Shown here: one piece after another, positions 1-10,248 of the stretch
Position numbering within the stretch: position 1 is the first letter of the stretch
Layout: the number at the start of each line of letters is the position of its first letter
From: Thalassia testudinum
Taxonomy: Eukaryota > Streptophyta > Magnoliopsida > Alismatales > Hydrocharitaceae
NCBI GenBank assembly: GCA_037157565.1
Contig: JAZHRO010000055.1
Location: 41,385,001 to 41,449,000, forward strand
Reading direction: 5' to 3'
DNA: 64,000 nucleotides
The notes under the pieces: model-generated
Seen by the model: only the letters and a program-made list of their open reading frames with translations
The model's database searches: none
Told to the model about the DNA's origin: nothing
Program-made: the position numbers and the translations under genes

Positions 1-68
1 TCGGCTCTTTTTCTAGATTTATCAGTCAATACAAGCAATTCAGGGTTTTGTGACCTCCTCCCAAACAT
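1..68 (-). pseudogene. gag: gag N-terminus of element C (partial)
   Basis: The ATG at 68-66 on the minus strand opens the frame MFGRRSQNPELL, which corresponds to the gag start of element A at 52075 (MFGRRSQNPELF). Only 22 codons lie in the window, so intactness of the gene cannot be judged. The start is chosen because the same ATG position begins a long gag frame in A. Confidence 0.7.
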
Positions 69-1453
69 GCACTACCGCAGGAAGAATTGGGGAGATGAGA
101 AGGGAAAAGGGATGAGAGAAATGACGCCGCAAAGGTACACTTGATTACAAATCAATACAGTCAAGTTCCTAACCTCTACAGTGTGCCCTTAGACCTAAAG
201 ATCTAAGTTACCTACTATCACGAACTACGGAACCGAATGCGAGCACCGTGGAACCACCGGGCCAGATTGAAAGGCCGTTTGCCCCAGTCTTAGACACCCG
301 ATAGCACGCGGGAACTCTCACCAGCACGTAGCCGCTACACGTAGGTAGTTAGACCTCCAATCCTTAAAAGGGTCAAGTTACTACCAGTTTTAATTAGAGG
401 CTTAGGGTCAAGTGCTTTTGGAATGTAAAGGGCGTTGTTTACGGGTAATGCCCAAGTGATTGATTTTAAGAGTGTGTAAGAACAAGCATGCAACGGGGAA
501 ATCTCCCCGAATTGAAGTTTTTATTGGCGAATGGTTTTTAGAGTTCAGCCTTAAGTAGTATGAATTTTAGGGTTTTGCTGAATTACCAATTCAACCAATC
601 TCCGGGTTTTTGCAAAAATACAGGTTTTCCTTCTAAAACCCAAGAAACCCTTCTTCAATTATCAGTTAGTTAATGCATGCTAAAATGCAATGGGCTACCC
701 TAAATGGAGATTTCTAAGTGTGGATGCACGAATCAGTTTTATATCAATGTGACAGGGAGCCAAAGCACTTCAATTCAAGTGCTCCCAATCACCAGAAATG
801 ATTTCCACACACAAGGCTTCAACCAAAAGATAAAGAAAATAAAATTGTTGGGGTTGAAGTATTCAGGATCGAATCACAGGCAAGTTTGAAAAGTCGTGGT
901 GGGGTTGGAATGAACTCAATTCCAAGTCTCCCCACCAAAAATGTGATCCTGAATTAAAGATAAGTGAGGCAAAAGAGGGATACAAGCAATCTTTTTCTTT
1001 GCCTCAAAGAATACTTCCCACGGCGAAAAATCTAAGAATCAAGATTCTTGGATTTTCGCTATGCGAAGTAAGGCGGGAAATCCCGGGGCAGTGGGAGTGA
1101 AGACAACCAATCAATCAAGTTAATTTTAATCCACTTGCCCTCAAGAAATCCCAAGAAGTTTTTCTAGTTTTTAGTTTTTAAATTTTTTTTTTTTTTATTG
1201 TTGTGGTGGCAAGTTAACCCTAATTTGATGAGAAAAGAAAACCTACTTGTTCGGCAATGTGTGCGGAGCTCCAATGCGATGTCGGCGTCTTCACGCTCTC
1301 ATTCCCGCCTTGGATCTGCTCTCGTTCCCGACTTCATCTGCTTTCCTTCTCCTTCCACCAAGTTCACCTGCACACCAAAAAAACAACAATACCCGTGAAG
1401 AGAGAAGAGACAAATTTAAAGGAATTGGATAGAAACTTACTCGAAAGCGCACC
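69..1453 (-). other. 5' leader of element C (non-coding)
   Basis: This 1.4 kb stretch between the primer site and gag has no credible sense-strand gene. It is nearly identical to the leader of A (52076-53454). It includes a large potential fold at 861-954 and T-rich runs near 1184-1198. A 61-codon antisense ORF at 704-889 is identical in A, but that is expected from near-identical DNA and I do not call it a gene. Confidence 0.75.
861..954 (-). other. leader hairpin of element C
   Basis: Two nested inverted repeats are visible. The outer arms are ATTCAGGATC..CACA (861-878, with a 4-base bulge) and TGTGATCCTGAAT (942-954). The inner arms are GGTGGGGTTGGAAT (898-911) and ATTCCAA..CCCCACC (919-936), closing a loop of about 7 bases. 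The same 94-base arrangement is in A at 52867-52960. It lies in the transcribed leader, between primer site and gag. Confidence 0.6.
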
Positions 1454-1471
1454 TCCCCGGCAACGGCGCCA
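1454..1471 (-). other. primer binding site, tRNA-Asp (element C)
   Basis: The plus strand reads TCCCCGGCAACGGCGCCA, the 3' end of plant tRNA-Asp(GTC) including CCA, so the minus-strand element carries the complement where reverse transcription is primed. It lies 9 bases from the LTR end. tRNA-Asp priming is typical of Athila/Calypso-type elements. Confidence 0.9.
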
Positions 1472-2112
1472 GAAAAGTCATGATGGGTCGGCCTGGATAG
1501 GTTGTTAATATGATGTTTTTATCGTTGAAATATGTATAGTGGTTAACCTAATTCAGACCTAACCATCTCTTTACAAAATTTTTAACCTGGCCTAATTGAT
1601 TTTATCTTGTCACTTTTAGGCCCAGGGTCGAACTCAGGGAAGTGGGGTTAAAGTCGAGTTTCTACGTTTTCCTTAAAACGCGTCTCTTCCGTTCGTTTAT
1701 TCTGTTTTTGGTATTTTTCTTATTTAGGTTTTTTTTCTGGTAATCCTTGTTCTTGAGGCACACCCTCAAAATTGTGTCCTTGGCTTTTAGCCAAAACAGA
1801 GTTCCAAAACGCGCCTTGCTACTCGCAAGACGGGGTACCTGCAAATCAAAGATTATCTTTTCACTTTTATACCTTTTTTTTTTTTATCTTTTTACTAAGA
1901 AGGAAGCTAACAGATAGAAAGTAAATATAGTAGCTATAGATATATATTTATATGTAGTATATATATAAAGGGGTGGGGGTGGAGGTGACGATGGAGTGTA
2001 GCACTATGTCGAGTCAGTTGACGTCTAGAGAGACGCAACCAACACGACTATGTGCCGCGTGGAGTGTGGATGGAGGATGGATGATGTATGGGACCACGCT
2101 TTTTTGTACGCG

Positions 2113-2158
2113 TGTATCAGGGAATATCAGCAACTGGTGCAGATATCCCCGTGATACA
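2113..2158 (-). other. R/U5 hairpin of the C LTR
   Basis: Arms TGTATCAGGGAATATC and GATATCCCCGTGATACA form an imperfect stem around a loop of about 13 bases. The same 46-base structure is at 43081-43126, 54108-54153 and, better paired, 55781-55826. Confidence 0.55.
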
Positions 2159-2175
2159 GCGTATAGTAAATAACG

Positions 2176-2278
2176 TGAAAATATATGTACATATGTATGT
2201 ATATGAGTAAATATATCTATATGTATATAAATGTATAAGTATATATGTATAGATATATATAGATATATATATATATAG

Positions 2279-2320
<42 letters not shown>

Positions 2321-2615
2321 ATATGTATATAGCTATGTATATATGTATATAAGTATATATATATAATACTATATAGATATATATATATATATGTATATAA
2401 GTATATATGTATTTAGATATATGTATATATATATGTGTATATGTATAAGTATATAGATATGTATATATATATATATATATATGTATATGAGTATGTGTAT
2501 ATATATATATATATATATCTATATTATATATGTATATGTATATATATATTATATTATATCTATGTATACATAACTATATAGATATACTATGTATATATAA
2601 GTACATATATATAGA

Positions 2616-2656
<41 letters not shown>

Positions 2657-2770
2657 ATAAGTTACTATTAGTGTGTGTGTGTGTGTGTGTCGGTGAATGG
2701 GTGTGTGTGTGTTGCTGTAAGTAAAAAAAGAGAGAGAGAGAGAGAGAGAGAGCGGGAGACAGAGAGGGAG
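2176..2770. repeat. compound AT/GT/GA microsatellite in the C LTR
   Basis: About 480 bp of variant (AT)n with TATG/TATA interruptions is followed by a (GT)n run near 2672-2712 and a (GA)n run from about 2728. The same order occurs in the LTRs of A and B, but this AT part is the longest. Confidence 0.85.
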
Positions 2771-3519
2771 CGGGCAGGAGAGATCGCGAAGAGAGAGAGA
2801 GCGCCAGAGAGAGAAAGAGCGGGCGGGAGAGATCGCGAGCGCGGACGATGGCAGCGAGTTAAGGCGTCTGCTCGCAGCGGCGGACGTCTGACGCCGCGTC
2901 GTCTGAAGGCGGAGGCGGACGTCTGAAGACGGCGGGTGCGGGCGCGCCTTCGCGCAGGGTTCTGCAGGCCTGCGCAAAGTCGACGAGCGGGCGATGGCGC
3001 GGAGGAGCGAGCGTGGAGGAGGTTTGCAGGTGGTCGCGGAGGGGGGCAGGGGTCGGCGTGAGGCCGTAGCCGGCCGCTGCAGTGCGCGCGGCGGCGGGCT
3101 ACGGGTGCAACTGCGAGGCGGACAGAACGGAGACGGAGGTGGAGAACGGGCCTGCAGACGCGCGCGGAGGGTTGCGCGCCTGCGGGGAAGGTCGCGGAGG
3201 AGGCGGGGGGTGCTGCTGCTACTGCTGTCGCCGCGGTTTAGCTGCTGCTGCTGCTGCTTCAAGCTTCGGAGCTTGAAGCGGCAGCAATGGCGTGGAGATG
3301 AAAACGAAGAGAAAAGAAAACACCACGCCCACCTGCTCGTTGAAGAGCTGGGCGGTGGTGTTCCCACTGTGGTGGTGAGCACCACAGTGGGTTCTCCTGC
3401 TCGTCGGGTGCCTCCTCGACGGAGGGCCGGCGTATGGGAGGGGAGAACGGGAGAGGAAGGTGGCTGCGGGTTTTTTTCAGCAGCTGCAACCGCTGCCTCG
3501 CGAGGATGAAGCTGCAGCT

Positions 3520-3530
3520 ACTTATAGAGG
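3520..3530 (-). promoter_or_regulatory. TATA box of the C LTR
   Basis: The minus strand reads CCTCTATAAGT here, followed by a GC-rich presumptive 5' untranslated region. The same motif is at 44219-44229 and 55245-55255 in the LTRs of A. Confidence 0.5.
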
Positions 3531-3936
3531 AGGGGAGAGGGGCGTGTTGGCTGCAGCAGGGAGAGGGCGTGCGAGTTGCAGCTGTAGGGAGCGGCGTTGG
3601 CAGGGAGACGTGACGGGAAGAGGTGCTGCGTGGCTGCTGCATGCAGCTGCGGGAAGAGTGCAGCCGCGGGAAGGACGCAGCCGCGGGAAGAAGAGAAAAG
3701 CTGTGGGAAGAAGAAAGAAAGATGAAAATAAAATATGGAGAGGGGACTTTTTGCAAAGAGACACTTGAAGAAAAATGTAAAAATGCAAGCCATTTATTCC
3801 ATTCTCTTCTCCTCTCAATTAAATGCATGCATGCAAGCGTTTTTACAAATGCAACTACAGGATTATAATATACATAGTTAATGCTAGAAAATAGCATAAG
3901 AAGGCGTTCTTATAGGCGTGTTTTGAGGTGCAAACA

Positions 3937-5210
3937 AGGGTCCAATCTAGTGCTTGGAGAATCGGTGCGGTAATGAGGGCTTTCTTCAAAGCTTGGAAAG
4001 CCTCGCCACATTTATCATCAAAATCGAAGGAGACATCCTTCGCTAATAGGCTGCAGAGTGGCTTAGAGATTTTACTGAAATCTCTAATGAAGAGCCTATA
4101 AAATCCAGCATGGCCAAGGAAAGATCTAACCTAACGAACATTGGAGGGCAATGGAAGCTTAGAGATGGAATCGATTTTTGCGGTGTCCACCTCTAATCCT
4201 CTCTTGGAAACGATATGCCCTAACACAATGCCCAGTTGGACCATAAAGTGGCTTTTCTCCTAGCTAAGCACCAACTTTGCCTTTTCGCAACGGGTTAAGA
4301 CTTTATCAAGGTGCAAAAGGCATAGGTCAAACGACGAGCCATAAATGGAGAAGTTATCCATGAAAATTTCAACGAACTCGTTGATCATATCAGAAAAAAT
4401 AGCCATCATACAACGTTGGAAAGTGGCAGGAGCATTACATAACCCGAATGGCATTCGGCGGAGCGCAAAAGTGCCATACGGACTCGTGAAGGTGGTACAC
4501 TCCTGATCGTCAGGAAAAATAGCTATTTGATTGTACCCAGAGTACCCGTCAAGAAAACAAAAGTACTTGTTCCCCGCCAAATGTTCTAGAATTTGATCGA
4601 TAAATGGTAAGGGGAAATGGTCTTTCTGGGTAGCCATGTTTAAACGGCGGTAATCAATGTAGACCCTCCAACCTGTTGAGGGTCTAGTGGTCACCAGTTC
4701 TCCTTGGTCATTCTCTTCCACAGTGATTCCTACCTTTTTGGGAACTACGTGAATAGGACTGACCCATTTACTATCTGAAATGGGATAGATAATCCCTACA
4801 TCCAGCCATTTCAGAATCTCCTTTTTAACAACCTCCCGCATATTTGGATTGAGCCTTCTCTGCAAATCTCGAAAAGGCTTCACAGACTCGTCCGTGTATA
4901 TATGATGCATGCAAAGAGAGGGATCAACACCCTTAATATCAACAATTGTCCAGGCAATTGCTTCCTTGTGCCTTTGTAAACATTCAAGCAAAGCTCCCTC
5001 CTGCAATTCAGATAATGCAAATGAGATAATAACGGGAAGCGTGTTATTAGGGCCAAGGAAAGCATATTTCAATGTGCTCGGGAGGGGTTTCAACTCCAAT
5101 TCAGGAGCCTTTTGGATTGAGGGTTTTAGTTGAGATGTCCCCGCCTCAGCTAGTGGATCTACCTTCACAGTCCAGGGTGGGGACAGAGACTCAGTGTGTA
5201 TCCCCAGCAA
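3937..5210 (-). pseudogene. pol: reverse transcriptase of element D, truncated
   Basis: The frame 5210-4260 encodes an Athila-type RT: LNPNMREVVKKEILKWLD, SPIHVVPKK, DHFPLPFIDQILE, MPFGLCNAPATFQRCM and the catalytic box. The box reads FMDNF instead of FMDDF, so the second metal-binding Asp is Asn, predicted to be inactivating. A stop at 4260-4262 (after VLS) interrupts the frame; the same frame then continues through SHFMVQLG and SFLGHAGFYR toward RNase H until C cuts it at 3937. It is a dead copy. Confidence 0.85.
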
Positions 5211-5214
5211 CCTT

Positions 5215-5720
5215 CTAATTCGGGCATTTCCCTTTCAGTTTCTTTAATAATCGAGGGATGGTCCTTAGATATGACCTTCTGAAGGGGATCTCTACATAAG
5301 AGTGCTGAGTAGCCTCTTCAATTATTTCATCAACGACCTCAATCTGAGAACAATCATCAAATCCGGGTTGCTTGTAAGTATCAAAAACATTCAACCGAAT
5401 CTTCTTGTTCCCAAAGCCCATTTTATGTGCCCCAGATCTACAATTTATAGAGGCATTGGCTGTGGCCAAGAAGGAGCATCCCAGAATAATGGATGGCTTT
5501 GTGGGCTTATTAGATGGGTCAGTATCAAGTACCAGAAAGTCCATGGGGAAGAAGAAATCCTCCACTCTCACAAGGACATCTTCCAACAATCCCTGTGGTG
5601 TCTTAAGTGATATGTCTGCAACCTGGAGGATTACTGGACTAGGCTTTAGCTTGCCTCCTCCCAAAAGGTCAGACAGAGCTTGGTAGAATGTTTACCCCCG
5701 CACCCAAATCGAGCAGAGCC
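5215..5720 (-). pseudogene. pol: protease region of element D
   Basis: The minus-strand frame carries the DLG motif of Athila-type aspartic proteases (LLDLGAGVNILP, about 5720-5685), then GGGKLKPSPVILQVADIS, a VLVRVEDF segment and IILGCSFLATANA. A stop interrupts it just upstream of GGGKLKP. It continues from gag above and leads into RT at 5210 across a frame break at 5211-5217. DLG instead of D(S/T)G is usual in this lineage. Confidence 0.75.
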
Positions 5721-6442
5721 TCGTCAATGTGTTGGTTACCTATAACCACTGAAATATACGGGGCCCCTGGGTCTTTCATTTTGGGGGGTGTTCCATATTG
5801 GAGAACCGAACTAACATGGTCAGGCAGGATGACCTTGGTTTGGACCTGTTTCCTAGATCGGCACTTCTAGGTGCACAGGTCCTTCAGAAGCTTGGCATAA
5901 GACGGAATCTGTTTAATCACTTCCAACAAAGGCAAGTTAATCTGCACTTTCCTAAAAGTACCCATAATCTCTTCCATCCTATCCTTGGCTCCAGACGAAC
6001 CAACAGAAGATTCCCCAGGAGCAGATAGACGCTCTGGATAGGGCACGCTCGGCTTCTAGGTAGAGGGGTCGTCATGGCGGGAAAGGGGTGGTGGAAGGAT
6101 GACATCCTCATTGTGGGTGATTTTGTGTGAGGGAGAGTGGTGTGGCTCTTCCTCGATGGAGATGGAAGTCGGGTCAGGTGTGGAAGGGGAATTCTGAGAT
6201 GTAACCGTAGGAGTGTTATCAGTCTTGTCAATCTTTTTTCCACTCCTCAACACTGTCACAGCTTGGGCGTGCCCCCTGAATACAATCCCCTTGCCCTTAG
6301 GGTTCTCCTCAGAAGAGCTAGGCAGCTTCCCCGGATCACGTTGCCTAACTGCCTTAGTAAGATGACTAATTTGGGATTGCATATCAGTAATCATCTTATT
6401 CTGAGATTGGATAACCATATTATGATGCTCTTGCATTGCTTT
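5721..6442 (-). pseudogene. gag: gag C-terminal part of element D (left of E)
   Basis: The minus-strand frame 6436-6056 begins MQEHHNMVIQSQNK and continues as a polar linker. Below it, in a shifted frame, comes the Athila gag/protease junction with MEEIMGTFRKVQINLPL and IPSYAKLLKDLCT (about 6000-5870). It is broken by at least one frameshift and stops. The upstream half lies at 16869-18053, beyond element E. Confidence 0.75.
6438..6442. other. target site duplication GCTTT (left of E)
   Basis: GCTTT immediately precedes the TGTAACG end of E and is repeated at 16869-16873. Removing E and one copy restores the uninterrupted D gag frame. Confidence 0.95.
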
Positions 6443-6474
6443 TGTAACGAGCGCGTGCCCCAGACGCCTTTTAA

Positions 6475-7362
6475 GACGTCTGGGAGGTGGCCCAGATGTC
6501 GGACCAGACGTCTGGGATCACATCCAGACGTCTGACCAGACGTCCAGGATAGTTTACAGACGTCTGGCGAACAGTTATGCTCGCACGGGATATTCGTCTG
6601 CGCGCCTGTGCGCGCAGACCTGCGTTTCTGCCCTCTTTCTCTGCGGCTGCAGGCGGCTGCGACCGCCTTCTCTCTCCTCTCCGCGCGGCGTTAAAAGGGG
6701 GGGTGCGCCTCCCCTCCCGTCTCCACCATCTTCCTCCTTCTTCTCCTGCCTGTACGCGAGAGCGAGCGGACGCCAAGGGCGCAGCGGCAGCGGCAGCCGC
6801 AGTGAGCGCGGAGGAGCTGCGGCGTGCGAAGGCGGGGCTCTGCCGTGAGGGCGAGCTCGCCAGGAGCGGCTTGGCCGGCCGGCGGAGGGCGCAGGGGGCG
6901 CAGAGCATCGCGGAGAGGGACCTGCTGCGGGCGGAGCAGCGCACGCGCGAGGTGCGACGCGGGCGGCGTCGCGAGCGGAGGCCGAGCAGGGCTCTGATTC
7001 TGGAAAAATTTCCAGAATCAGACGTCTGAATTGATATCCAGACAGCAAGGTCGACGTCTGTGAGATCATACAGACGTCTGAAAGGTGAGTTTCCGCTTTC
7101 TTCTTCCTTTTTGTCGACTGACCGTACTGAGGGAGGGGGGTTGGCTGTGCGCAGGTTTTCTGATTCGTCATCCTTTGCGAATCAGACGTCTGGAAGTTGT
7201 ACCAGACGGCGGGAGTGACCTCCAGACGTCCGGAGTGACCATCGGACGTCTGGGATCTAGGAAAGACGTCCCTGCAGACTTCTGGACGTCTGGGAAACCA
7301 CGCTGAACAGGTAATTCTCTGATCCATCGTTTAAGACGTCTGGAGGGAGTTCCAGACGTCTG
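6475..7362. promoter_or_regulatory. cluster of GACGTC palindromes in the E 5' LTR
   Basis: About fifteen copies of GACGTC, often extended to CAGACGTCTGG, lie on both sides of the TATA-like box at 6691. The copy in the 3' LTR (14201-15090) retains nearly all of them. GACGTC is the core of C-box/CRE-like plant bZIP sites; a regulatory role is inference. Confidence 0.45.
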
Positions 7363-7650
7363 ATTTTGCACAGTATCGTCTTTCTCGACCCGTTTAGGGC
7401 CCGTTTGGGCTCCGTTTTCCGCGATTCGAGTTGCGTTCGTTTAAGAATTAATTCCTATACCCGCCTACAGTAGCTATACACTGTTTTGAGACACTCCTTG
7501 TGTTTGATCCTTGTGATAGGACCTCGTTCGGTTGCAGTCTTGAGAGTCGCGGAGGCGCGCGGGATTCCCGATCACGCCCCCATTACTCCCGTTGTACCTG
7601 GTAGAGTGGTTTTAAGTATTAATAAAATCTGTTAAAGTATGGAACCATAA

Positions 7651-7790
7651 CTAGAACCTAGGGCTTTGCATGAATCCTAGGAATGAGAAATATATGGAAT
7701 GATAGCTCCTAGGTGTTGCATGAATCCTAGGGCCGGAAAACTAGATTGTATGATAGATCCTAGGATATGGCATGAATCCTAGGATGGAAA
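7651..7790 (+). repeat. CCTAGG tandem repeat in the E LTR
   Basis: GCATGAATCCTAGG recurs three times at about 51 bp intervals, each preceded by another CCTAGG. The 3' LTR repeats this near 15390-15530; the related LTR F has a single copy near 40575. Confidence 0.7.
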
Positions 7791-9142
7791 AACTAGTGGA
7801 ATGTATATTACTGCAGTCTTGGGAAATGGAAAGGAATATATAAAGCTGCCTGTAAATTTAATTAACAGCTGCCTGTTATGAATAAAGAAACATGTTTGAG
7901 ATCATGGAATTTGAGAACGTGAATCTGGAAAGTGAAACATATGATGTTCTGAAATAAAGAGCTGGAACCCTACGGGGAGTTAGGAGTGGAACTCCTGGAA
8001 ATAAAAAGGAATGGAACTGAGATGTAGTTTGTACTGTCTCTTGGGTACGCAGTACCAAGGGAAGTACCTGTACCTGTTTAGTGCAGAGTGGGGCCAGCCG
8101 CCCCAGGGACCCGGGGTTAGGATTGGCCGCTCTGTACCGACTTGCTGGCCCTCGTGTACGTAGTACCGAGGAGAGCTAGTAGTGTTAGGAGAGTACTAGC
8201 TACCCCACGGGCCCCGCGGTTCTGCTAGCTTCCTTCACCGACTTGTTAGGCCCACTAGGGCAAACCAGGGTAGTCAGGCGAGGGTGCGCGGACTGTGGAG
8301 GGGCAAGGCCCCGGTTTGGTTACTGTGAAGGGGTTGGAACCCTGTTACTGAGAGGGCTCTGCCCTGGTTCCGTGCTGTGCTTTGGGCGCACCCGTTAACG
8401 GAAACGACTGACCGCGTGCCAGTGCGGGCTAGCTACCTGTGCGTTTATCGCGCGTGCCGTAGTCACCGTTACGTCTGTCAGTGACCTTGGGGTGGTTGAC
8501 TGAGGGTAGGATCACCACGCGGGACTCTCCCGGCCAGGAGAGCACCACGTGCTACTTCTACTTTTGGAAAAGACTGCAATCAAGATCGTCCCACGAGGAC
8601 ATTCGAGATCAAGTAAAGGATCTGAGAAATAAATGAAATAGTGAGAAAAATTGAAAGATGTAAATAAAGGAAGTAATAGAACATAATAGCTACTGTACAC
8701 TCTACTGTTGCCTTTAGTTAGTTTGCCACTCTACTCAGCGTTTTGCTGACGTGTTACACTCGTTACCTTTTTCAGGACCAGGTGTTGAGCAGCCAGGGTC
8801 GGCGGCTGCAGAGGACGCTGGGCCGAGTAGGGTCCAGTAGAGTTACCCCAGCTTTGTACCCCTTTTTGTTTCTGTTCTAGTGAGTAGTTTTGTTTCCGCT
8901 GTACCTTCTTTACCTGCAGTTTTTGTTATATGATAAATGTTGTTTTACTGTTGTGGTGGTGCCTACTGTAGTAGTTCTTTCCTTACTGCTGTACTTTCTT
9001 ACTGTTAGTTATATTCATGCTGAATGTGGTTTATTTTACTGTCTTTTGGTTACTTCCTCGTTGGACGACTGGGTCTTGGGATTAGTCGAGTCGGTCCAGT
9101 TCTCGTGTCTCGTAGGGACTCGGGAACCAGGTCGTTACAAGA

Positions 9143-9154
9143 TGGTATCAGAGC
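9143..9154 (+). other. primer binding site, tRNA-iMet (element E)
   Basis: TGGTATCAGAGC lies three bases after the 5' LTR end. It is the standard complement of the initiator tRNA-Met 3' end used by most plant chromoviruses and copia elements. Confidence 0.95.
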
Positions 9155-9318
9155 AAGGTCGTCCCGAGAAGTGAATCAACTGACTGGAAAATAACCAATT
9201 CACATGTTTATAGCTAGAGTAGCCACCACAACATATCTCTTGATATGAGCTCTTAGAAGTGTTGTTAGGTACCGTCTGTTTTGACGTTTCCGTTTTGTTT
9301 CGCGTCTCCTTGCAGGAG

Positions 9319-10248
9319 ATGCCTCGTCGTGGGACTGGCGAGACTGACCGCGGGCGCGGCCGAGGGCGAGGTCAGCGAGGTGGACGTGCTGTCGTTGACG
9401 TCTCGGTGGACCAGCCACCACTCCCTGGCATCCAGGCCCAGGACCTCGCCAGACTGATACAGGATATTGTATGAGAGGAGCTCCACCCACCGCCCCGAGC
9501 ACCTCCTCCTGGGGTTGCAGAGGGGGAGTCCTCTGTGGGACCACGCGACGGACGCGGCACTGGACACGAGGGAGGGGATGGGCCCCTGCCGCCCCCACCT
9601 TCCTCCGACACTTCTGTACACGAGGCACCTTCGCCTGGAGGTGCACCAGCACCTCCCCTACAGCACCACTTCGAGCTTTTCGGACAGTTCCGGAAGCTGA
9701 AGCCCCCCTCCTTCAAGGGGGATGAGGACCCGACCGAGGCAGAGGACTGGCTTGAGCAGCTGGAGAAGATCTTCGACACCCTTCGCCCCCCGGTGGAGTG
9801 CCGCGTGGCCTTTGACACATACCAGCTGGAGAGTGCGGCACACCGGTGGTGGAGGGCGGTCCGGGGACAGGAGAGGGACGAGCCGACGTGGGACCAGTTC
9901 ATCACCCTCTTCTGCGAGCAGTACTTTCCCCAGACGTGGCAGGACCAGAGGAGGCGGGAGTTCCACACTCTCCGCCAAGGGACGATGACCGTGAGCGCGT
10001 ACCGCACGCGTTTCTTGGAGCTGTCTCGCTTTGCAGCGACAGCGGTAGCCACTGAGGAGGAGCGCCTTTGGAGGTTCACCGAGGGGCTCCGGCCTGCGAT
10101 CCGGGGGTATGTCAAACCCCTGAAGCTGCCGACGTTTTCGAGGGTGGTAGAGGCAGCCATGACTTACGAGGAGACCAACCCGTCCGCGCGAGAGACCGAC
10201 GGCGGGCGGAAGAGGCCCTTTCAGCCAGACTTCTCACAGGGCCGGTGA
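9319..10248 (+). pseudogene. gag: gag of element E (two in-frame stops)
   Basis: The frame starts at ATG 9319 (MPRRGTGETDRGRGRG, an Arg/Gly-rich start). The retrotransposon Gag (capsid) domain follows at about codons 128-275, with PPSFKGDEDPTEAEDWLE, WWRAVRGQE and EYFPQTWQDQRRREF. A TGA at 9472-9474 interrupts the N-terminal linker and a second TGA at 10246-10248 separates capsid from zinc knuckle. Both are in the frame that continues into pol, so they are likely nonsense mutations and not a gene boundary. The product would assemble the cytoplasmic virus-like particle. Confidence 0.9.

Larger units (their letters stand above)
1..3936 (-). mobile_element. Athila-type LTR retrotransposon C, 5' part
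   Basis: This is the 5' end of a minus-strand Ty3/gypsy element cut by the left window edge. Reading from 3936 downward it has a 5' LTR, a tRNA-Asp primer binding site, a 1.4 kb leader and the first codons of gag. Positions 1-1480 match the corresponding part of element A (about 52015-53481) almost base for base, so C and A are recent members of one family. The LTR ends directly against the pol of element D at 3937, so C inserted into D. The outer flank begins AGGGT (3937-3941), the expected target duplication; its partner lies left of the window. Confidence 0.9.
1481..3936 (-). repeat. 5' LTR of element C
   Basis: The LTR starts TGATGGGTCGG and ends GGTGCAAACA in plus-strand reading, giving the usual TG..CA ends. 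It is 2456 bp, against 2166-2167 bp for the LTRs of A; the difference lies largely in an expanded AT microsatellite (about 2176-2660). In element orientation the order is U3, TATA box (3530-3520), a GC-rich transcribed part, the (GA)n/(GT)n/(AT)n tract, the R/U5 hairpin and then the primer site. The long Arg/Pro/Ala-rich ORFs here are GC-bias artefacts. Confidence 0.88.
6443..9139 (+). repeat. 5' LTR of element E
   Basis: TG..CA-bounded 2697 bp LTR. It holds about fifteen GACGTC hexamers, mostly as AGACGTCTG, between 6475 and 7360; a TATA-like TTAAAAGG at 6691; a 51-bp-period CCTAGG repeat near 7651-7790; and a tandem pair of about 125 bp modules around 8037-8270. ORFs inside it are low complexity and have no recognisable domain. 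Confidence 0.95.

Noticed and set aside
704..889. 61-codon antisense ORF, identical in C and A (52710-52895)
   Set aside because: The surrounding DNA is nearly identical, so identical translation is no evidence of selection. No domain, and not on the sense strand of the element.
1454..1471. tRNA-Asp 3' end sequence as a tRNA gene fragment
   Set aside because: Only the terminal 18 bases including CCA, next to an LTR end; this is a primer binding site. The same applies at 19320 and 53455.
2549..3385. 278-codon Arg/Pro/Ser-rich ORF, and similar ones at 43209-43961, 54362-54988 and 54739-55467
   Set aside because: They read through the microsatellite and GC-rich part of the LTR. Composition is low complexity and overlapping ORFs exist on both strands.
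7651..7790. CCTAGG repeats in the E LTR as a CRISPR-like array
   Set aside because: Degenerate units within a eukaryotic LTR, duplicated in the 3' LTR; no cas genes and wrong kind of genome.
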